Made by a program: the position numbers and the translations under genes. The notes beneath the pieces were generated by a model. It was not told where the DNA came from and made no database searches. It saw nothing but the letters and a program-made list of their open reading frames with translations. 64,000 bases of DNA from Leptolyngbya sp. SIOISBB (GTDB lineage: Bacteria > Cyanobacteriota > Cyanobacteriia > Phormidesmidales > Phormidesmidaceae). Below, in pieces: positions 8,093 through 17,676 of this stretch (within the stretch, counting starts at the first letter, position 1; each line of letters starts with the position of its first letter). Location of the stretch: positions 2,604,001 to 2,668,000 of the forward strand of contig JAAHII010000001.1 of assembly GCA_010671905.1 (NCBI GenBank), given 5' to 3'.

Positions 8093-11000
8093 CTAGGAAG
8101 ACCACGCGCTTGAATCTCTGGCTCCATAGCCGCCACCCCCAGGGGTTTCAATAATAAGACAGTCGCCAGTCGCAGCGTCGACTTGGTCTTGCCCAGCCAA
8201 CATCACTTCAGTACCGTCAGCTTTGACAAGACGATTGTGCCCGACGGCACCCGGTTCGCCCCCTGCAAGTCCCAAGGGGGCGACGGTGCGATGGCTAGAG
8301 AGAATTGAGGCCGTCATTGGTTCGCAAAACTGGAGGCTACGCCGGATACCGTGACCGCCGCGATGCTGCCCTGCGCCACCGCTACCCTGCCGAATCTCGA
8401 AGCGATCTACGAGTACGGGATAACGCCACTCCAACACTTCGGGGTCGGTGAGGCGAGAGTTGGTCATGTGGGTATGTACCGCATCGGTACCGTCGAAGTC
8501 TGGCCCTGCGCCGGAGCCACCACAGATGGTTTCGTAATACTGGTAACGCTCATTGCCAAAGGTCAGGTTGTTCATGGTGCCTTGGGAGCCTGCCATGACG
8601 CCGAGCGCGCCATACAGGGCATCGACGATCGCCTGCGAGACCTCCACATTGCCCGCCACAACGGCTGCCGGAGCTTGAGGATTCAGCAGGGATCCCTCGG
8701 GAATGATGATTTCCAAGGGTTTCAGACAGCCTGCATTCAGCGGAATGTCATCGTCCACCAGCGTTCGGAAGACATACAGCACAGCGGCTTTGCACACAGC
8801 CGCAGGCGCGTTGAAGTTGCTGGGGCGCTGCTCTGAGGTGCCGGTGAAATCGATGGTGGCGCTGCGGTCTTCAGCATTGATGTCAATCCGCACCTGAATA
8901 TGGCTACCGTCATCCAGCGGATAGGTGAATTGACCGGGAGAGAGGCGATCGATGACCCGCCGCACGCAATCTTCCGCGTTGTTTTGCACGTGCCCCATGT
9001 AGGCGGTCACCGTGTTGAGGCCCTGATGAGCCACTAAGCGTCGCAGTTCTTCTGCCCCTTTGACATTGGCCGCGATTTGGGCCTGGAGATCAGCGATATT
9101 TTGCGCCACATTGCGAGCGGGGTAGGGCGCTGTGGTCAGCAGGTCTCGTAACGCCTGCTCCTGAAATGCTCCTTGGTCTACCAGCAAAAAGTTATCGATG
9201 AGCACACCTTCTTCGGCTAGTGTGCGGCTTTGAGGGGGCATGGAACCAGGGGTGATGCCGCCGATATCAGCATGGTGGCCGCGAGAGGCGACGTAGAAGT
9301 GGGGATCCCCCGCTGTCGCCGCCCCCTTGGTAAGGGGGCTTTTCACATCCCGAATCACATTGCCCCCCTTTTGAAGGGGGGATGGGGGGATCTGCGCTTC
9401 TAAAAAAACGGGGGTGATGACGGTGACGTCGGGCAGGTGAGTGCCGCCGTTGTAGGGGTTGTTGAGAGCGTAGACGTCGCCGGGGCGGAGGGTATCGCCT
9501 TGGGCGCGGATCAGACTCTGGACGCTTTCGCCCATGGAGCCGAGGTGGACAGGAATGTGAGGGGCATTAGCGACGAGTTGACCGTCAGCGTCGAAGATAG
9601 CGCAGGAGAAGTCGAGTCGTTCTTTGATGTTGACGGAGGTGCTGGTGTTTTGCAGAGTGACGCCCATTTCTTCTGCGATCGCCCGAAAGAGGTTGTTGAA
9701 GATTTCGAGTCGGACAGGATCGGGGATGGGGAGATGGGGGGATGGGGAGATGGGGGGATGGGGGGCCGGTAGGGGCGAGGCATTTTCGATATAACATGAC
9801 GGGGCAATTGCAGAACGGAATTCCGAAAATGCCTCGCCCGTACGGGATGTATCAGCAGAGGTGGAGTGGTGTCGCAATATCAATGCCCCCAGGTCGGTGA
9901 AGGTGGCGTGCCAATGGGGTTCAACGACGTTGGTGCCGGTGGCTTCGATGATGAGGGCGGGGCCAGCGATGGTGTCACCGGGGCACAGGTCGTCACGATG
10001 GTAGATGGGGGTGTCGTGCCAGCGATCGCCCATATAAACCTCCACGATCGCTTTGGGTGTCAGTGGCGTGGCTCGTTGCCGAGTGAGGCGAGGCTCTTCT
10101 GGCACATCGGTCTGGCCGATCACCTCAATGGAAACGCTATCGACAATCAGGGCTTTGTCGGGCTGCACAAAGCCATATCGCTGACGATGCAAATTGGCAA
10201 AGCTCGTTGTCATCTCGTCCTGAGTGCCATAGGGAATGATGAGGGGAGCATCCGTACCCATATATTTCAGATGGACGCGGGGTAAGACTTGAACCCCCGA
10301 CTGCGAAGCGAGGACATCAGTGTTATCCAACACCGGAATGCCCTGTTGTGCGAGTTCTTGCAGGCCGGAGGCAGCAAGTTCGTTCAAAACCATTTTGAGT
10401 TCCGTTAGGGTTGCGGGCTGTAGGGGCAGTTCCAGAGATCGCTCCCGCAGTGCCCGAATATCGGCCAAGCCCATGCCGTAGGCCGACAGCACCCCCGCAT
10501 AGGGATGGATGAAAATCTCCGTCATCCCCAATGCTTCGGCAATCTGACAAGCATGCTGGCCCCCGGCCCCGCCAAAGCAGCAAAGGGCATACTCTGCCAC
10601 GTCATACCCCCGCTGCACAGAGATTTTCTTGATCGCGTTCGCCATTTTTTCCACCGCGATCGCGAGAAAGCCTGCGGCAACAGCTTCCGGCGATCGCAAG
10701 TCCCCAGTCGTCTGATGAATGCGATCGGCCAGCTTCTCAAACTGCGCCTTCACCGCCTCGGCATCTAGAGGCAAATCGCCCTGCGGCCCGAACACCTGGG
10801 GAAAGCAGTCTGGCTGCAGCTTGCCCAGCATCACATTACAATCTGTCACGGCCAATGGGCCACCATGGCGATAACAGGCAGGTCCCGGATACGCCCCCGC
10901 CGAATCGGGTCCCACCCGATAACGACTGCCGTCAAAGTGCAGCACCGAGCCGCCCCCTGCCGCGACCGTGTGAATCGCCATCATCGGCGCTCGCAGCCGC

Positions 11001-12022
11001 ACTCCTGCCACTTCAGTCTCAAAAGTGCGCTCATATTCTCCATTGAAATGCGAGACGTCGGTCGAGGTGCCCCCCATGTCAAACCCGATAATGCGAGGAA
11101 ACCCGGCCCGCAAGCTAGTTTGTACTGCACCGACAATCCCCCCTGCAGGCCCAGAGAGGATACTGTCCTTGCCCTGAAACAGGGCCGCGTCGGTGAGACC
11201 ACCGTTGGACTGCATGAACATGAGGCGAGTTTGGAGTTCGGAGTTCGGAGTTCGGAGTTCGGAATCTCGATTGTCTGCAAGCGAAACTGCTTTTTCCGCA
11301 TTCCGCATTCCGCATTCCGCATTCTGTAGCTCTGCAGCAATGCGATCGACATAACGACGCAGGATCGGGGATAAGTACGCATCCACCACAGTGGTATCGC
11401 CACGGCTGACGAGTTTCATCAGGGGGCTCACTGCGTGGGAAACGGAAATTTGGGTGAAGCCAATTTGGGCGGCAAGTTCAGCGACACGCTGTTCGTGAAG
11501 CGGATAGCGATAGCCGTGCATCAGGACGATCGCGCAGGCCCGAATCCCGTCGTCGTAGACTTTCTGAAGTTGGTCGCTCAGCCCTCGTTCGGCATCCGGG
11601 GTGAGGGATTGTAGAATCTCGCCGTGAGCATCAATGCGTTCGGAAACACCAATGACCTGCTCGTAGAGCATTTCAGGCAGTTGGATGTGGCGGGCAAAAA
11701 TGTCAGGCCGGTTTTGATAGCCAATGCGCAGGGCATCTTGAAAGCCGTCGGTGATGACGAGGAGGGTGCGATCGCCCTGTCGTTCTAACAGCGCATTGGT
11801 AGCGACGGTCGTTCCCATTTTCAGGGCAGCAATTTCTGCAGCTGGAATGGGAGCGTCTGTTGCTAGCCCCATCAGCTCTCGGATGCCCTGGAGTGGGGCG
11901 TCGACATAGCGATCAGGATTCTCGGACAGCAGCTTATGGACGACCAGTTGCCCATCGGGAAGCCGCGCCACAATGTCAGTAAAGGTGCCGCCGCGATCGA
12001 TCCAAAATTGCCACCGTACCAT
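8093..12022 (-). CDS. 5-oxoprolinase (fused HyuA/HyuB hydantoinase-type)
   Basis: ATP-dependent cytosolic enzyme that opens 5-oxoproline to glutamate. The 1309-residue product joins a HyuA half (residues 1 to about 720, starting [11 protein letters not shown]-like [18 protein letters not shown], with [15 protein letters not shown] and [19 protein letters not shown]) to a HyuB half (from about 765, [39 protein letters not shown]). Three segments do not belong to the family and match intergenic-type repeats: about 11229-11326 in HyuA, 9310-9400 in HyuB, and 9725-9850 in the linker. All keep the frame, so the enzyme may still work. ATG at 12022. The product could act on a related hydantoin, but the HyuA-HyuB fusion order is that of 5-oxoprolinase. 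Confidence 0.9.
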   Translation of the reverse strand: MVRWQFWIDRGGTFTDIVARLPDGQLVVHKLLSENPDRYVDAPLQGIRELMGLATDAPIPAAEIAALKMGTTVATNALLERQGDRTLLVITDGFQDALRIGYQNRPDIFARHIQLPEMLYEQVIGVSERIDAHGEILQSLTPDAERGLSDQLQKVYDDGIRACAIVLMHGYRYPLHEQRVAELAAQIGFTQISVSHAVSPLMKLVSRGDTTVVDAYLSPILRRYVDRIAAELQNAECGMRNAEKAVSLADNRDSELRTPNSELQTRLMFMQSNGGLTDAALFQGKDSILSGPAGGIVGAVQTSLRAGFPRIIGFDMGGTSTDVSHFNGEYERTFETEVAGVRLRAPMMAIHTVAAGGGSVLHFDGSRYRVGPDSAGAYPGPACYRHGGPLAVTDCNVMLGKLQPDCFPQVFGPQGDLPLDAEAVKAQFEKLADRIHQTTGDLRSPEAVAAGFLAIAVEKMANAIKKISVQRGYDVAEYALCCFGGAGGQHACQIAEALGMTEIFIHPYAGVLSAYGMGLADIRALRERSLELPLQPATLTELKMVLNELAASGLQELAQQGIPVLDNTDVLASQSGVQVLPRVHLKYMGTDAPLIIPYGTQDEMTTSFANLHRQRYGFVQPDKALIVDSVSIEVIGQTDVPEEPRLTRQRATPLTPKAIVEVYMGDRWHDTPIYHRDDLCPGDTIAGPALIIEATGTNVVEPHWHATFTDLGALILRHHSTSADTSRTGEAFSEFRSAIAPSCYIENASPLPAPHPPISPSPHLPIPDPVRLEIFNNLFRAIAEEMGVTLQNTSTSVNIKERLDFSCAIFDADGQLVANAPHIPVHLGSMGESVQSLIRAQGDTLRPGDVYALNNPYNGGTHLPDVTVITPVFLEAQIPPSPLQKGGNVIRDVKSPLTKGAATAGDPHFYVASRGHHADIGGITPGSMPPQSRTLAEEGVLIDNFLLVDQGAFQEQALRDLLTTAPYPARNVAQNIADLQAQIAANVKGAEELRRLVAHQGLNTVTAYMGHVQNNAEDCVRRVIDRLSPGQFTYPLDDGSHIQVRIDINAEDRSATIDFTGTSEQRPSNFNAPAAVCKAAVLYVFRTLVDDDIPLNAGCLKPLEIIIPEGSLLNPQAPAAVVAGNVEVSQAIVDALYGALGVMAGSQGTMNNLTFGNERYQYYETICGGSGAGPDFDGTDAVHTHMTNSRLTDPEVLEWRYPVLVDRFEIRQGSGGAGQHRGGHGIRRSLQFCEPMTASILSSHRTVAPLGLAGGEPGAVGHNRLVKADGTEVMLAGQDQVDAATGDCLIIETPGGGGYGARDSSAWSS
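9310..9400. repeat. Hairpin-pair repeat inserted in the HyuB half
   Basis: Two consecutive C/G-rich hairpins: GCCCCCTT-ggt-AAGGGGGC (9321-9339) and CCCCCCTT-ttg-AAGGGGGG (9363-9381). This CCCCCTT...AAGGGGG style is common between genes in cyanobacteria. It adds about 30 residues including PPSPLQKGG and KSPLTKGA just before the conserved [14 protein letters not shown] block. Confidence 0.75.
9725..9850. repeat. GGGGAGAT-type tandem repeat plus inverted repeat in the oxoprolinase linker
   Basis: A run of imperfect GGGGAGATGGGGGGAT units (9722-9765) is followed by an inverted repeat: GTAGGGGCGAGGCATTTTCG (9769-9788) and its complement at 9824-9843 with one mismatch, separated by 35 nt. It encodes the proline-rich [14 protein letters not shown] linker and a preceding short segment. 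The arms resemble a palindromic MITE-like element. Confidence 0.75.
11233..11323. repeat. Two heptanucleotide arrays inside the oxoprolinase gene
   Basis: Four perfect copies of GGAGTTC at 11233-11260 and four perfect copies of CCGCATT at 11296-11323, separated by 35 nt. Such short tandemly repeated heptamers are typical of intergenic DNA in filamentous cyanobacteria. Here they are translated ([10 protein letters not shown] and [11 protein letters not shown]) without breaking the frame. Confidence 0.85.
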
Positions 12023-12993
12023 CTGCTCAAAACCCAGAATGCAATGCCACCAGTGTGATCATTATTGGCCAATTTCCGCGAAGTCGGAGCAACGAGTCAT
12101 CATGAGCGCTATCCGCTAACTCATACATCGAGATGGGCGACTTGTGACTTAGCATGACGACCCGTCCTCAATCCCAATTCACGCTGGTCAACCCTTGACT
12201 CAGCAGAGGAAACCCAACAGACATGCATCGCAAATCTTGCAAACAAATGACTCACGGCCCTGGGGCCCCTCGGGGATATCGTCTTCGTATGACCGATTCC
12301 ACAGTTCGAATTATGAGCCAACCGAGGCCAGGGAACCTTTGCCTAAGCCAAATTGGCAAATACACGCACAACCTGTGTGCCCCGACAAGCAATTTTATGC
12401 CGTGATGGATTTTTGACGGCGATTCGTAGGGCACGTCATCAATATAATCCCAAAAGCCTTTGGGGCAAAGCATTTCCGCGCCCGCATTCAGTCTATAGGC
12501 TAGGGGCTGTCGTTCCTTTGCTGAAAGGGTTTGGCCGCTAAATGATGACAGACCCTAGCAATTAGTGCCCAGGAGCGATTGAAATCTACACGCCAATCAA
12601 CGTTTACCATTGATTTTTATCATGGTTTCAATCAATTTTGAGTTCGCGGCACCCGTAAAATCCAGGATTCGATTCCAGTATTTTTATGGAGCTCACTTCA
12701 TCCAAGCAACATCATTCGTCAATCTGGCTCCAAGCTCTTCACAATTACTTCATGACTAAGAGCCGTATTGCCATGTACCGCCTTCAAAAATCAGCTGGGA
12801 TCGTGACTTCACGTTTCTTTACATAGCAGCTTTAGGCCCTGGCAAGGCATCCTACTCAACATCGAGAACAATTACGGAAAGGCTGCGTTGAACTTTAGCA
12901 ATTATGCGTCAATTTTGGTTTGGGTATCTCTCACGATGTGACTAACTGCGACCTCAGTGAGACTGAAGCGGCAGGTACAGAGAGTTAAAGACG
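12023..12993. other. Intergenic region upstream of the XDD3-like gene
   Basis: About 970 bp with no gene I can support. A nested inverted repeat lies near 12572-12637: GATTGAAATC pairs with GGTTTCAATC with one mismatch, and AATCAA/TTGATT pairs inside it. The last 100 bp should hold the promoter of the surface-protein gene but I see no clear -35/-10 pair. Confidence 0.45.
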
Positions 12994-14754
12994 ATGATTT
13001 CCACCAAACAGCAGAATGATTGTCCCCCACAGTCTAGACGGCCTCGCGTCAAGACATTAGGTCAACTAACGGCTTTATCAACTGGCATTGTTCTGTTAGC
13101 GGGCGCTCCATCCCACGCCGCCGCGATTCAGTCGGGCGTTTTCAGTCTCTGGCTGGAATGTAATAACGATGGCATCAGCCACATTTTTGGGTCAGGTGCT
13201 CCTATCAATGGCTGGCAATACACCTCAGATGCTCGTGCAGATAACACCGATGGCTACTTTTATGACATCGCAGGCATTGCAGTCAAGCAAGTCGGAGAAG
13301 AGGTCGTCGTTGCTCTTAGCGGTAACACCCCTCTGACCGGTACCGGCTTTGATCGTCAGGGGAGTCAGGTTGTCTGGGGCGATTTGTTCTTTACTGATGG
13401 CAGTCAGAGCTTTACCGATGCCATGAACACCGGCAATCTATTTGGCGTTCGGTTTGCCGCTGACAACGAGTCGGGTGCTAGCCAATTGGGTGTCTACAAC
13501 AATGTTGTGGGCAAGAGTGTCGGTGTTAACAACTTTGGCCACCGCACTTACGACAATTATGCTGCTGTCGCAGGTGAGGGGGCTGCTGCCCAGAGCAACT
13601 TCTTAGGCGATATGGAGGTGTCTGACCTCAGTGGTGAAGACACCTATTTTGATGGTGACGACACAGGATATAACGTCATTGGGCAAGGCACCAAAGTCAG
13701 AAATGATGGCTTTAGCCTACTACCGTTGGATGACCTTCTGTTAGCTGACTTTGACCTCAGCAACTTTGTCGCAGCGGGTGATGAAACGATCGCATTCAAG
13801 TTCAACCAATCAGCATTGCAGTATCAGCCAACGGCACAAGAGTTAGCTGACGAACTGGGCGTCGAGTGGATTTGGGATGAGCAAGGTGAAGCCCCTGAAG
13901 ATAAGGGTTTTGATCAACTTGAGCAAGAACTTGATGACGCCAAAGCGACCGCTAAGCGTATCAATGACGAAGAAATCAAGCCCCTAAACCGTGCCATTGA
14001 AGCAGAGCGTCAAACGGTTGCAGGCTATGCAGAAGTGAAAACCCTCAACAAAGCTGGTAGAAACTGGCAAGAGGCGCAAGAGAAACTTGCGCAGGCGCAA
14101 GCGGTGGTTAATGCTCTCGCTCCGAAAAAAGCGGCTTGGGATGCCATGACTGAGGAAGAGCAAGCAAGTGCGCCGCCGGAGGCAGTTTGGACACGGAAAG
14201 ACAATGAAGATTGGGCCTATCAGCACGACAGCATCAGTACAGCTCAGGCCACCATTGATAAAATCGAAACCAGCTACTCTCCGGAAGAGTTAGCGGCAGC
14301 CAAGAAAACCTTCAACGCTTTCATCAAGAATGAAATGCGAAAGCATGAAAACGCTGAATTCCGTGAAAACTATCTGCGCTTAGAGGCCGAGAGAAAGGAA
14401 TGGCAAACCGCCAAGAAGCAGCAAGATCAGCTAGCTAAGGATTTAGGCCAAGAACAGCAAGCGCTGTCTGATTACGTCAAGAGCACCCTCGAAAGTGCCC
14501 GTCAGGAACAGCTAACCCAACGCTTGGCCGATGCCGAAGCAGCGGCAGCAGCAGACAAAGCACTGGAGGAAGAACTGGGCGGACCTCGTACAGAGAACTC
14601 CGGCATTCCCACCACTCAGGCAGAATTTGAAGCAGCGATCGCACCAACAACAGACACCGAGCCTGTATCAGTCCCTGAACCAACAACGATGTTGGGCACT
14701 TTGGTGGCTCTTGCCTTTGGTTGTAAAGCCGGTAGTCGCCGTCACCGTAACTAA
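12994..14754 (+). CDS. XDD3-family exosortase-dependent surface protein with PEP-CTERM-like tail
   Basis: The 586-residue product has a signal peptide (about residues 22-45, LTALSTGIVLLAGAPSHAAA), an N-terminal domain of about 240 residues with the XDD3 hallmarks YDIAGIAVKQVGEEVVVALSG, GSQVVWGDLFFTDG, NLFGVRFAADN, GKSVGVNNFGHRTYDNY and PLDDLLLADFD, and a C-terminal VPEPTTMLGTLVALAFG-hydrophobic-Arg-rich tail as recognised by cyanobacterial exosortase (PEP-CTERM). Between them is an unusual charged, Ala/Glu/Gln-rich helical segment of about 280 residues, probably a long coiled coil, that is not needed for the family. Inferred role: exported protein anchored at the cell surface after tail cleavage. 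Function otherwise unknown. A strong terminator follows. Confidence 0.8.
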   Translation: MISTKQQNDCPPQSRRPRVKTLGQLTALSTGIVLLAGAPSHAAAIQSGVFSLWLECNNDGISHIFGSGAPINGWQYTSDARADNTDGYFYDIAGIAVKQVGEEVVVALSGNTPLTGTGFDRQGSQVVWGDLFFTDGSQSFTDAMNTGNLFGVRFAADNESGASQLGVYNNVVGKSVGVNNFGHRTYDNYAAVAGEGAAAQSNFLGDMEVSDLSGEDTYFDGDDTGYNVIGQGTKVRNDGFSLLPLDDLLLADFDLSNFVAAGDETIAFKFNQSALQYQPTAQELADELGVEWIWDEQGEAPEDKGFDQLEQELDDAKATAKRINDEEIKPLNRAIEAERQTVAGYAEVKTLNKAGRNWQEAQEKLAQAQAVVNALAPKKAAWDAMTEEEQASAPPEAVWTRKDNEDWAYQHDSISTAQATIDKIETSYSPEELAAAKKTFNAFIKNEMRKHENAEFRENYLRLEAERKEWQTAKKQQDQLAKDLGQEQQALSDYVKSTLESARQEQLTQRLADAEAAAAADKALEEELGGPRTENSGIPTTQAEFEAAIAPTTDTEPVSVPEPTTMLGTLVALAFGCKAGSRRHRN

Positions 14755-14831
14755 TCGTTAGGCAATGTTTAGAGGCAGCTAACTAATATAGCGCCTCGTC
14801 ATTGCCACACTTGAGAGAGAAATGGAACCGG

Positions 14832-14871
14832 AATGAGAGTAGTTGCAGAGGGCAGCTACTCTCATTTTTTT
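14832..14871 (+). terminator. Rho-independent terminator of the XDD3-like gene
   Basis: Perfect 11-bp stem AATGAGAGTAG (14832-14842) with CTACTCTCATT (14856-14866), 13-nt loop, followed by a T-run to 14871. It lies about 80 bp past the stop codon. The remaining 250 bp up to the next gene show nothing I can name. Confidence 0.9.
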
Positions 14872-15123
14872 ACTTACTCCCTTAGCTGCCGCCGCCAACG
14901 ACAAGGGCAGCAGCCCCTAGCTTGTAGGGTGCATGCGGCCTGTGCTGCAGCCTCTTAAAGGCTCTTGGCGTTGATTAACCCGGTCATGTCACCTTGTCAC
15001 CTACCACAGCATAGTCGAGGTCATCGGGGAAGGAGCTACTGGAACTCATCCATGAACAACGCTTTGATGACACCTTCCTGCCTGCATGTCGCATTTCGTC
15101 TTTTACGGTTGGCGCATGAGGAG

Positions 15124-15813
15124 CTACCTTGCGACATCATTCAATCGGATGTCATCTCCAGTCATATCGGTGTGATAAATCAACGTTTCGCCGTTGCCTT
15201 CGACCACCGCTTGCCAGCCGAAAATAGCGATTTCCGTGCAGGCGGTGTCGGGTGGGGCAACCCCCAGACAGCCATTCCAAGGGCGGGGTTCAGCCGCTGT
15301 CACAGTGAGCTGATTGGCCGGAATACCTAACGCTGCGGAGGCCAAGTCGATAACTTTTGCCGCGATGGAAGGCGGCAGGTTGTTGTCTAGGGTTGATCGC
15401 CGGATAGCAGTGCCATCATTATCGGTTCGGTAGAAATCGCTCTGGTTTTGATGAACAACTTCGAGCTGCCACCCTGGAACGAGTGCTTGCAAGCATCCTT
15501 CATCCGGGCGACCCAATCCCAAACACCCATCTAGCCAGGTCTCTTGATTAACCCGGAGAATACTGAGTTCGTTGATGGGCAGTTGTAGCTCTTGTGAGGC
15601 TTGTGCGAGTACGCGATCGCTTACTTGCTCTGGCACCATTTCCGGCGGCAAGGGTTGCTCCAAATCAGGACGTTCGGGAGACTCTGAAGCCATTTCAGCG
15701 GGCGCGACACAGCCGACCAGCCAGCCCACCGATACAACTGCCCCCACTAACCGGATAGACCGCGACACCTTTTGCCAAGCCTTGAAGTTCAGCGGCAATT
15801 GAGCGAACATCAT
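15124..15813 (-). CDS. Lipoprotein with two Trp-Cys repeats
   Basis: From the ATG at 15813 the product is 229 residues; the frame opens at 15837, but GGAG with 6-nt spacing favours 15813. It has a signal sequence ending in the lipobox VGWLVGC, an acidic/Pro linker, and two related repeats: TWLDGCLGLGRPDEGCLQALVPGWQ and PWNGCLGVAPPDTACTEIAIFGWQ, each followed by a Tyr-[RH]-T-D motif (one in full would exceed what is useful here). This repeat recurs in cyanobacterial secreted proteins; its role is not known to me. Inferred location: periplasmic face of a membrane, with disulphide potential within each repeat. Confidence 0.75.
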   Translation of the reverse strand: MMFAQLPLNFKAWQKVSRSIRLVGAVVSVGWLVGCVAPAEMASESPERPDLEQPLPPEMVPEQVSDRVLAQASQELQLPINELSILRVNQETWLDGCLGLGRPDEGCLQALVPGWQLEVVHQNQSDFYRTDNDGTAIRRSTLDNNLPPSIAAKVIDLASAALGIPANQLTVTAAEPRPWNGCLGVAPPDTACTEIAIFGWQAVVEGNGETLIYHTDMTGDDIRLNDVAR

Positions 15814-15887
15814 GCGGGTCTCCTCATCAACATTCATCGCTTCCCGATCTTAACCCTATTGACTATTGCTCCTTAGCCAAGTTCCTC

Positions 15888-16286
15888 ATGCCTTTTCAAT
15901 ACCCCCGCGTGATTCGTTTTGGTGATACCGATGCTGCTGGCGTAGTATATTTCGCCCAGATATTGAGCATTTGCCACGAAGCCTATGAGGCGTCTCTCAA
16001 AGAAGCGGGCATTGCGCTCAAGACATTTTTCAGTCGCGGGGCGATCGCGGTACCCATCACCCACACGTCGGCTGACTTCCGTCGCCCGTTGATGTGCGGT
16101 GATGCCGTCACGGTAGACCTAACACCCACCCAAACAGCCGTCGACAGTTTTGAAATTCAGTATGAGGTGTTGAACGCGGCGGGAAAGCGAGCTGCGATCG
16201 CCACAACCCATCATGTTTGCATCGACACCGTTACCCGACAACGCCATCCCCTGACTCCAGAGTTGATTGATTGGCTGCAGCAGTAG
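15888..16286 (+). CDS. 1,4-dihydroxy-2-naphthoyl-CoA hydrolase (4HBT fold)
   Basis: Hot-dog-fold thioesterase that releases 1,4-dihydroxy-2-naphthoate from its CoA ester, the step before MenA in phylloquinone synthesis. The 132-residue length and the catalytic region RFGDTDAAGVVYFAQIL, with the Asp of the DTDAAG motif, match cyanobacterial DHNA-CoA thioesterases; the genomic setting opposite menE/menC/menA supports this substrate over 4-hydroxybenzoyl-CoA. It converges on menE, and the two reading frames overlap tail to tail by 56 bp. The family is clear from sequence; substrate is inferred from context. Confidence 0.87.
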   Translation: MPFQYPRVIRFGDTDAAGVVYFAQILSICHEAYEASLKEAGIALKTFFSRGAIAVPITHTSADFRRPLMCGDAVTVDLTPTQTAVDSFEIQYEVLNAAGKRAAIATTHHVCIDTVTRQRHPLTPELIDWLQQ

Positions 16287-17676
16287 AACCCAGTTGATCG
16301 AGCACCCATTGACGCAAGGCGACCCGATTGAGCTTGCCCTGAGCATTACGAGGCAACTCTACTCGACAGAACCACTGTTTCGGGATTTTGTAGGCACTGA
16401 GTTGCACCTTGAGCAATGGGCACAGGCGATCGCTCACAGCCGCATCAGCACTGGCAATGATGGCCACTACCCGTTCCCCCCAGTCCACATCGGGAATCCC
16501 CAGGACGGCAACATCCGGCACGAGTCCAGTCGCGGCGATCGCCGTTTCAACTTCCTCTGGCAGGACCTTCTCGCCGCCCGTCATGATGAGGGTTTGGGCT
16601 CGCCCCACTACATGTAAACAGCCTGCGGCATCGAGATATCCCAAGTCGCCGGTCTGCAACGGTTGCATGATAGGGGTTTGTCCATACGCGTGGGCCAGCG
16701 ATGTCGCCGCGATCGCAATTTGACCAATTTGGTAAGGCCGTAAACTACTGCCGCTAGCGTCTCGAATGGTGAGATCGGCATGGGGGAGCGCCCGCCCGCT
16801 CCCGGTTTGCCCAGCCAGAAATTCTTGAGGCAGCAACGTTGCGACCTGAGAGGCCGTTTCCGTCATGCCGTAGGTGGGTGCCAAGGGCAACTGTAAGTCA
16901 CGGGCAGTTTGCAGCAAGCTCGGCCACGGGGGCGCACCGCCCAGCAAGATCGCGCGAAATTGTCGCAACCACGGCACGAAATCGCGATCGCTGGCCAATA
17001 ACCGCTGCAACTGAGTCGGTACCAGCGAGAGAAAATCACTGGGATGACGTGAGACGACTGGCATGACTGACGTGTCTCCGCCCAGCAGTTCCCGAAAGGG
17101 CTGAATGACCAAGCGCCCCCCGGACAACAGACATCGCAGCGCCTGCATCAATCCGCTGACATGGTACAGCGGCAGCACACAGTAAGCGTTTACCGTATCG
17201 CAGCCAAAATGCTGGCAAAATCCCTGCACGGATGCTGCCAAAGTGTCCCAGGTATGAGTTGCGAACTGGATGTTACCAGAGGAGCCACCAGTCGGGATGA
17301 GAATTTGGGTGTGAGGATAGGAGGTAGAAAGCAAGGGGACAAGGGTGGCGGTTTTTATGCCAGGGTCGATGGGTAAGGGTGAATTACCAATAATGGTGTC
17401 GGGTTGACACTGGGTCGCCACCTGCGACCATTCTCGGCTACCCCATTGGGGATTGGCTAGCCAGACTCGACAGGGGGATTGAACAGCCGCCAAAAAGGCT
17501 GCCAAGAATCGCACCGGGTGGGATTCGGCCAACAACACATCGCAGGGCTGCATAACCTGTAAGTGCGCCTGAAACTGGGCCAGTTGCGACCAAAATGCAT
17601 CCGCTTCAGGGCCGATGAGCCAAGCCTCCTGATAGCGAGCAGCTAAAACTTCCGAGGTCGTCAAAGCTGTGCCCAT
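16231..17676 (-). CDS. menE: 2-succinylbenzoate-CoA ligase
   Basis: Adenylate-forming ligase that activates o-succinylbenzoate with ATP and CoA. The 481-residue product shows the adenylate motifs in order: ILIPTGGSSGNIQF (P-loop), PTYGMTETASQV, GDLGYLDAAGCLHVVGR, and a C-terminal GKLNRVALR. ATG at 17676 is preceded by GAGG with 7-nt spacing and overlaps the end of menC by 16 bp, so the two are likely translationally coupled. Third gene of a menA-menC-menE operon for phylloquinone. Its last 56 bp overlap the convergent thioesterase gene. Confidence 0.93.
   Translation of the reverse strand: MGTALTTSEVLAARYQEAWLIGPEADAFWSQLAQFQAHLQVMQPCDVLLAESHPVRFLAAFLAAVQSPCRVWLANPQWGSREWSQVATQCQPDTIIGNSPLPIDPGIKTATLVPLLSTSYPHTQILIPTGGSSGNIQFATHTWDTLAASVQGFCQHFGCDTVNAYCVLPLYHVSGLMQALRCLLSGGRLVIQPFRELLGGDTSVMPVVSRHPSDFLSLVPTQLQRLLASDRDFVPWLRQFRAILLGGAPPWPSLLQTARDLQLPLAPTYGMTETASQVATLLPQEFLAGQTGSGRALPHADLTIRDASGSSLRPYQIGQIAIAATSLAHAYGQTPIMQPLQTGDLGYLDAAGCLHVVGRAQTLIMTGGEKVLPEEVETAIAATGLVPDVAVLGIPDVDWGERVVAIIASADAAVSDRLCPLLKVQLSAYKIPKQWFCRVELPRNAQGKLNRVALRQWVLDQLGSTAAANQSTLESGDGVVG

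Noticed and set aside
11233-11323. Regular short direct repeats as a possible CRISPR array
   Set aside because: Units are 7 bp, contiguous and without spacers, and lie inside a coding frame. No CRISPR-like repeat-spacer pattern or cas gene is present in the window.
12290-12330. TTCGAAT stretch as a possible tRNA T-loop
   Set aside because: The flanking pentamers do not pair and no anticodon arm or acceptor stem can be built.
12195-12541. Cluster of short open frames downstream of the oxoprolinase promoter
   Set aside because: Overlapping frames on both strands with no recognisable protein family; treated as chance.
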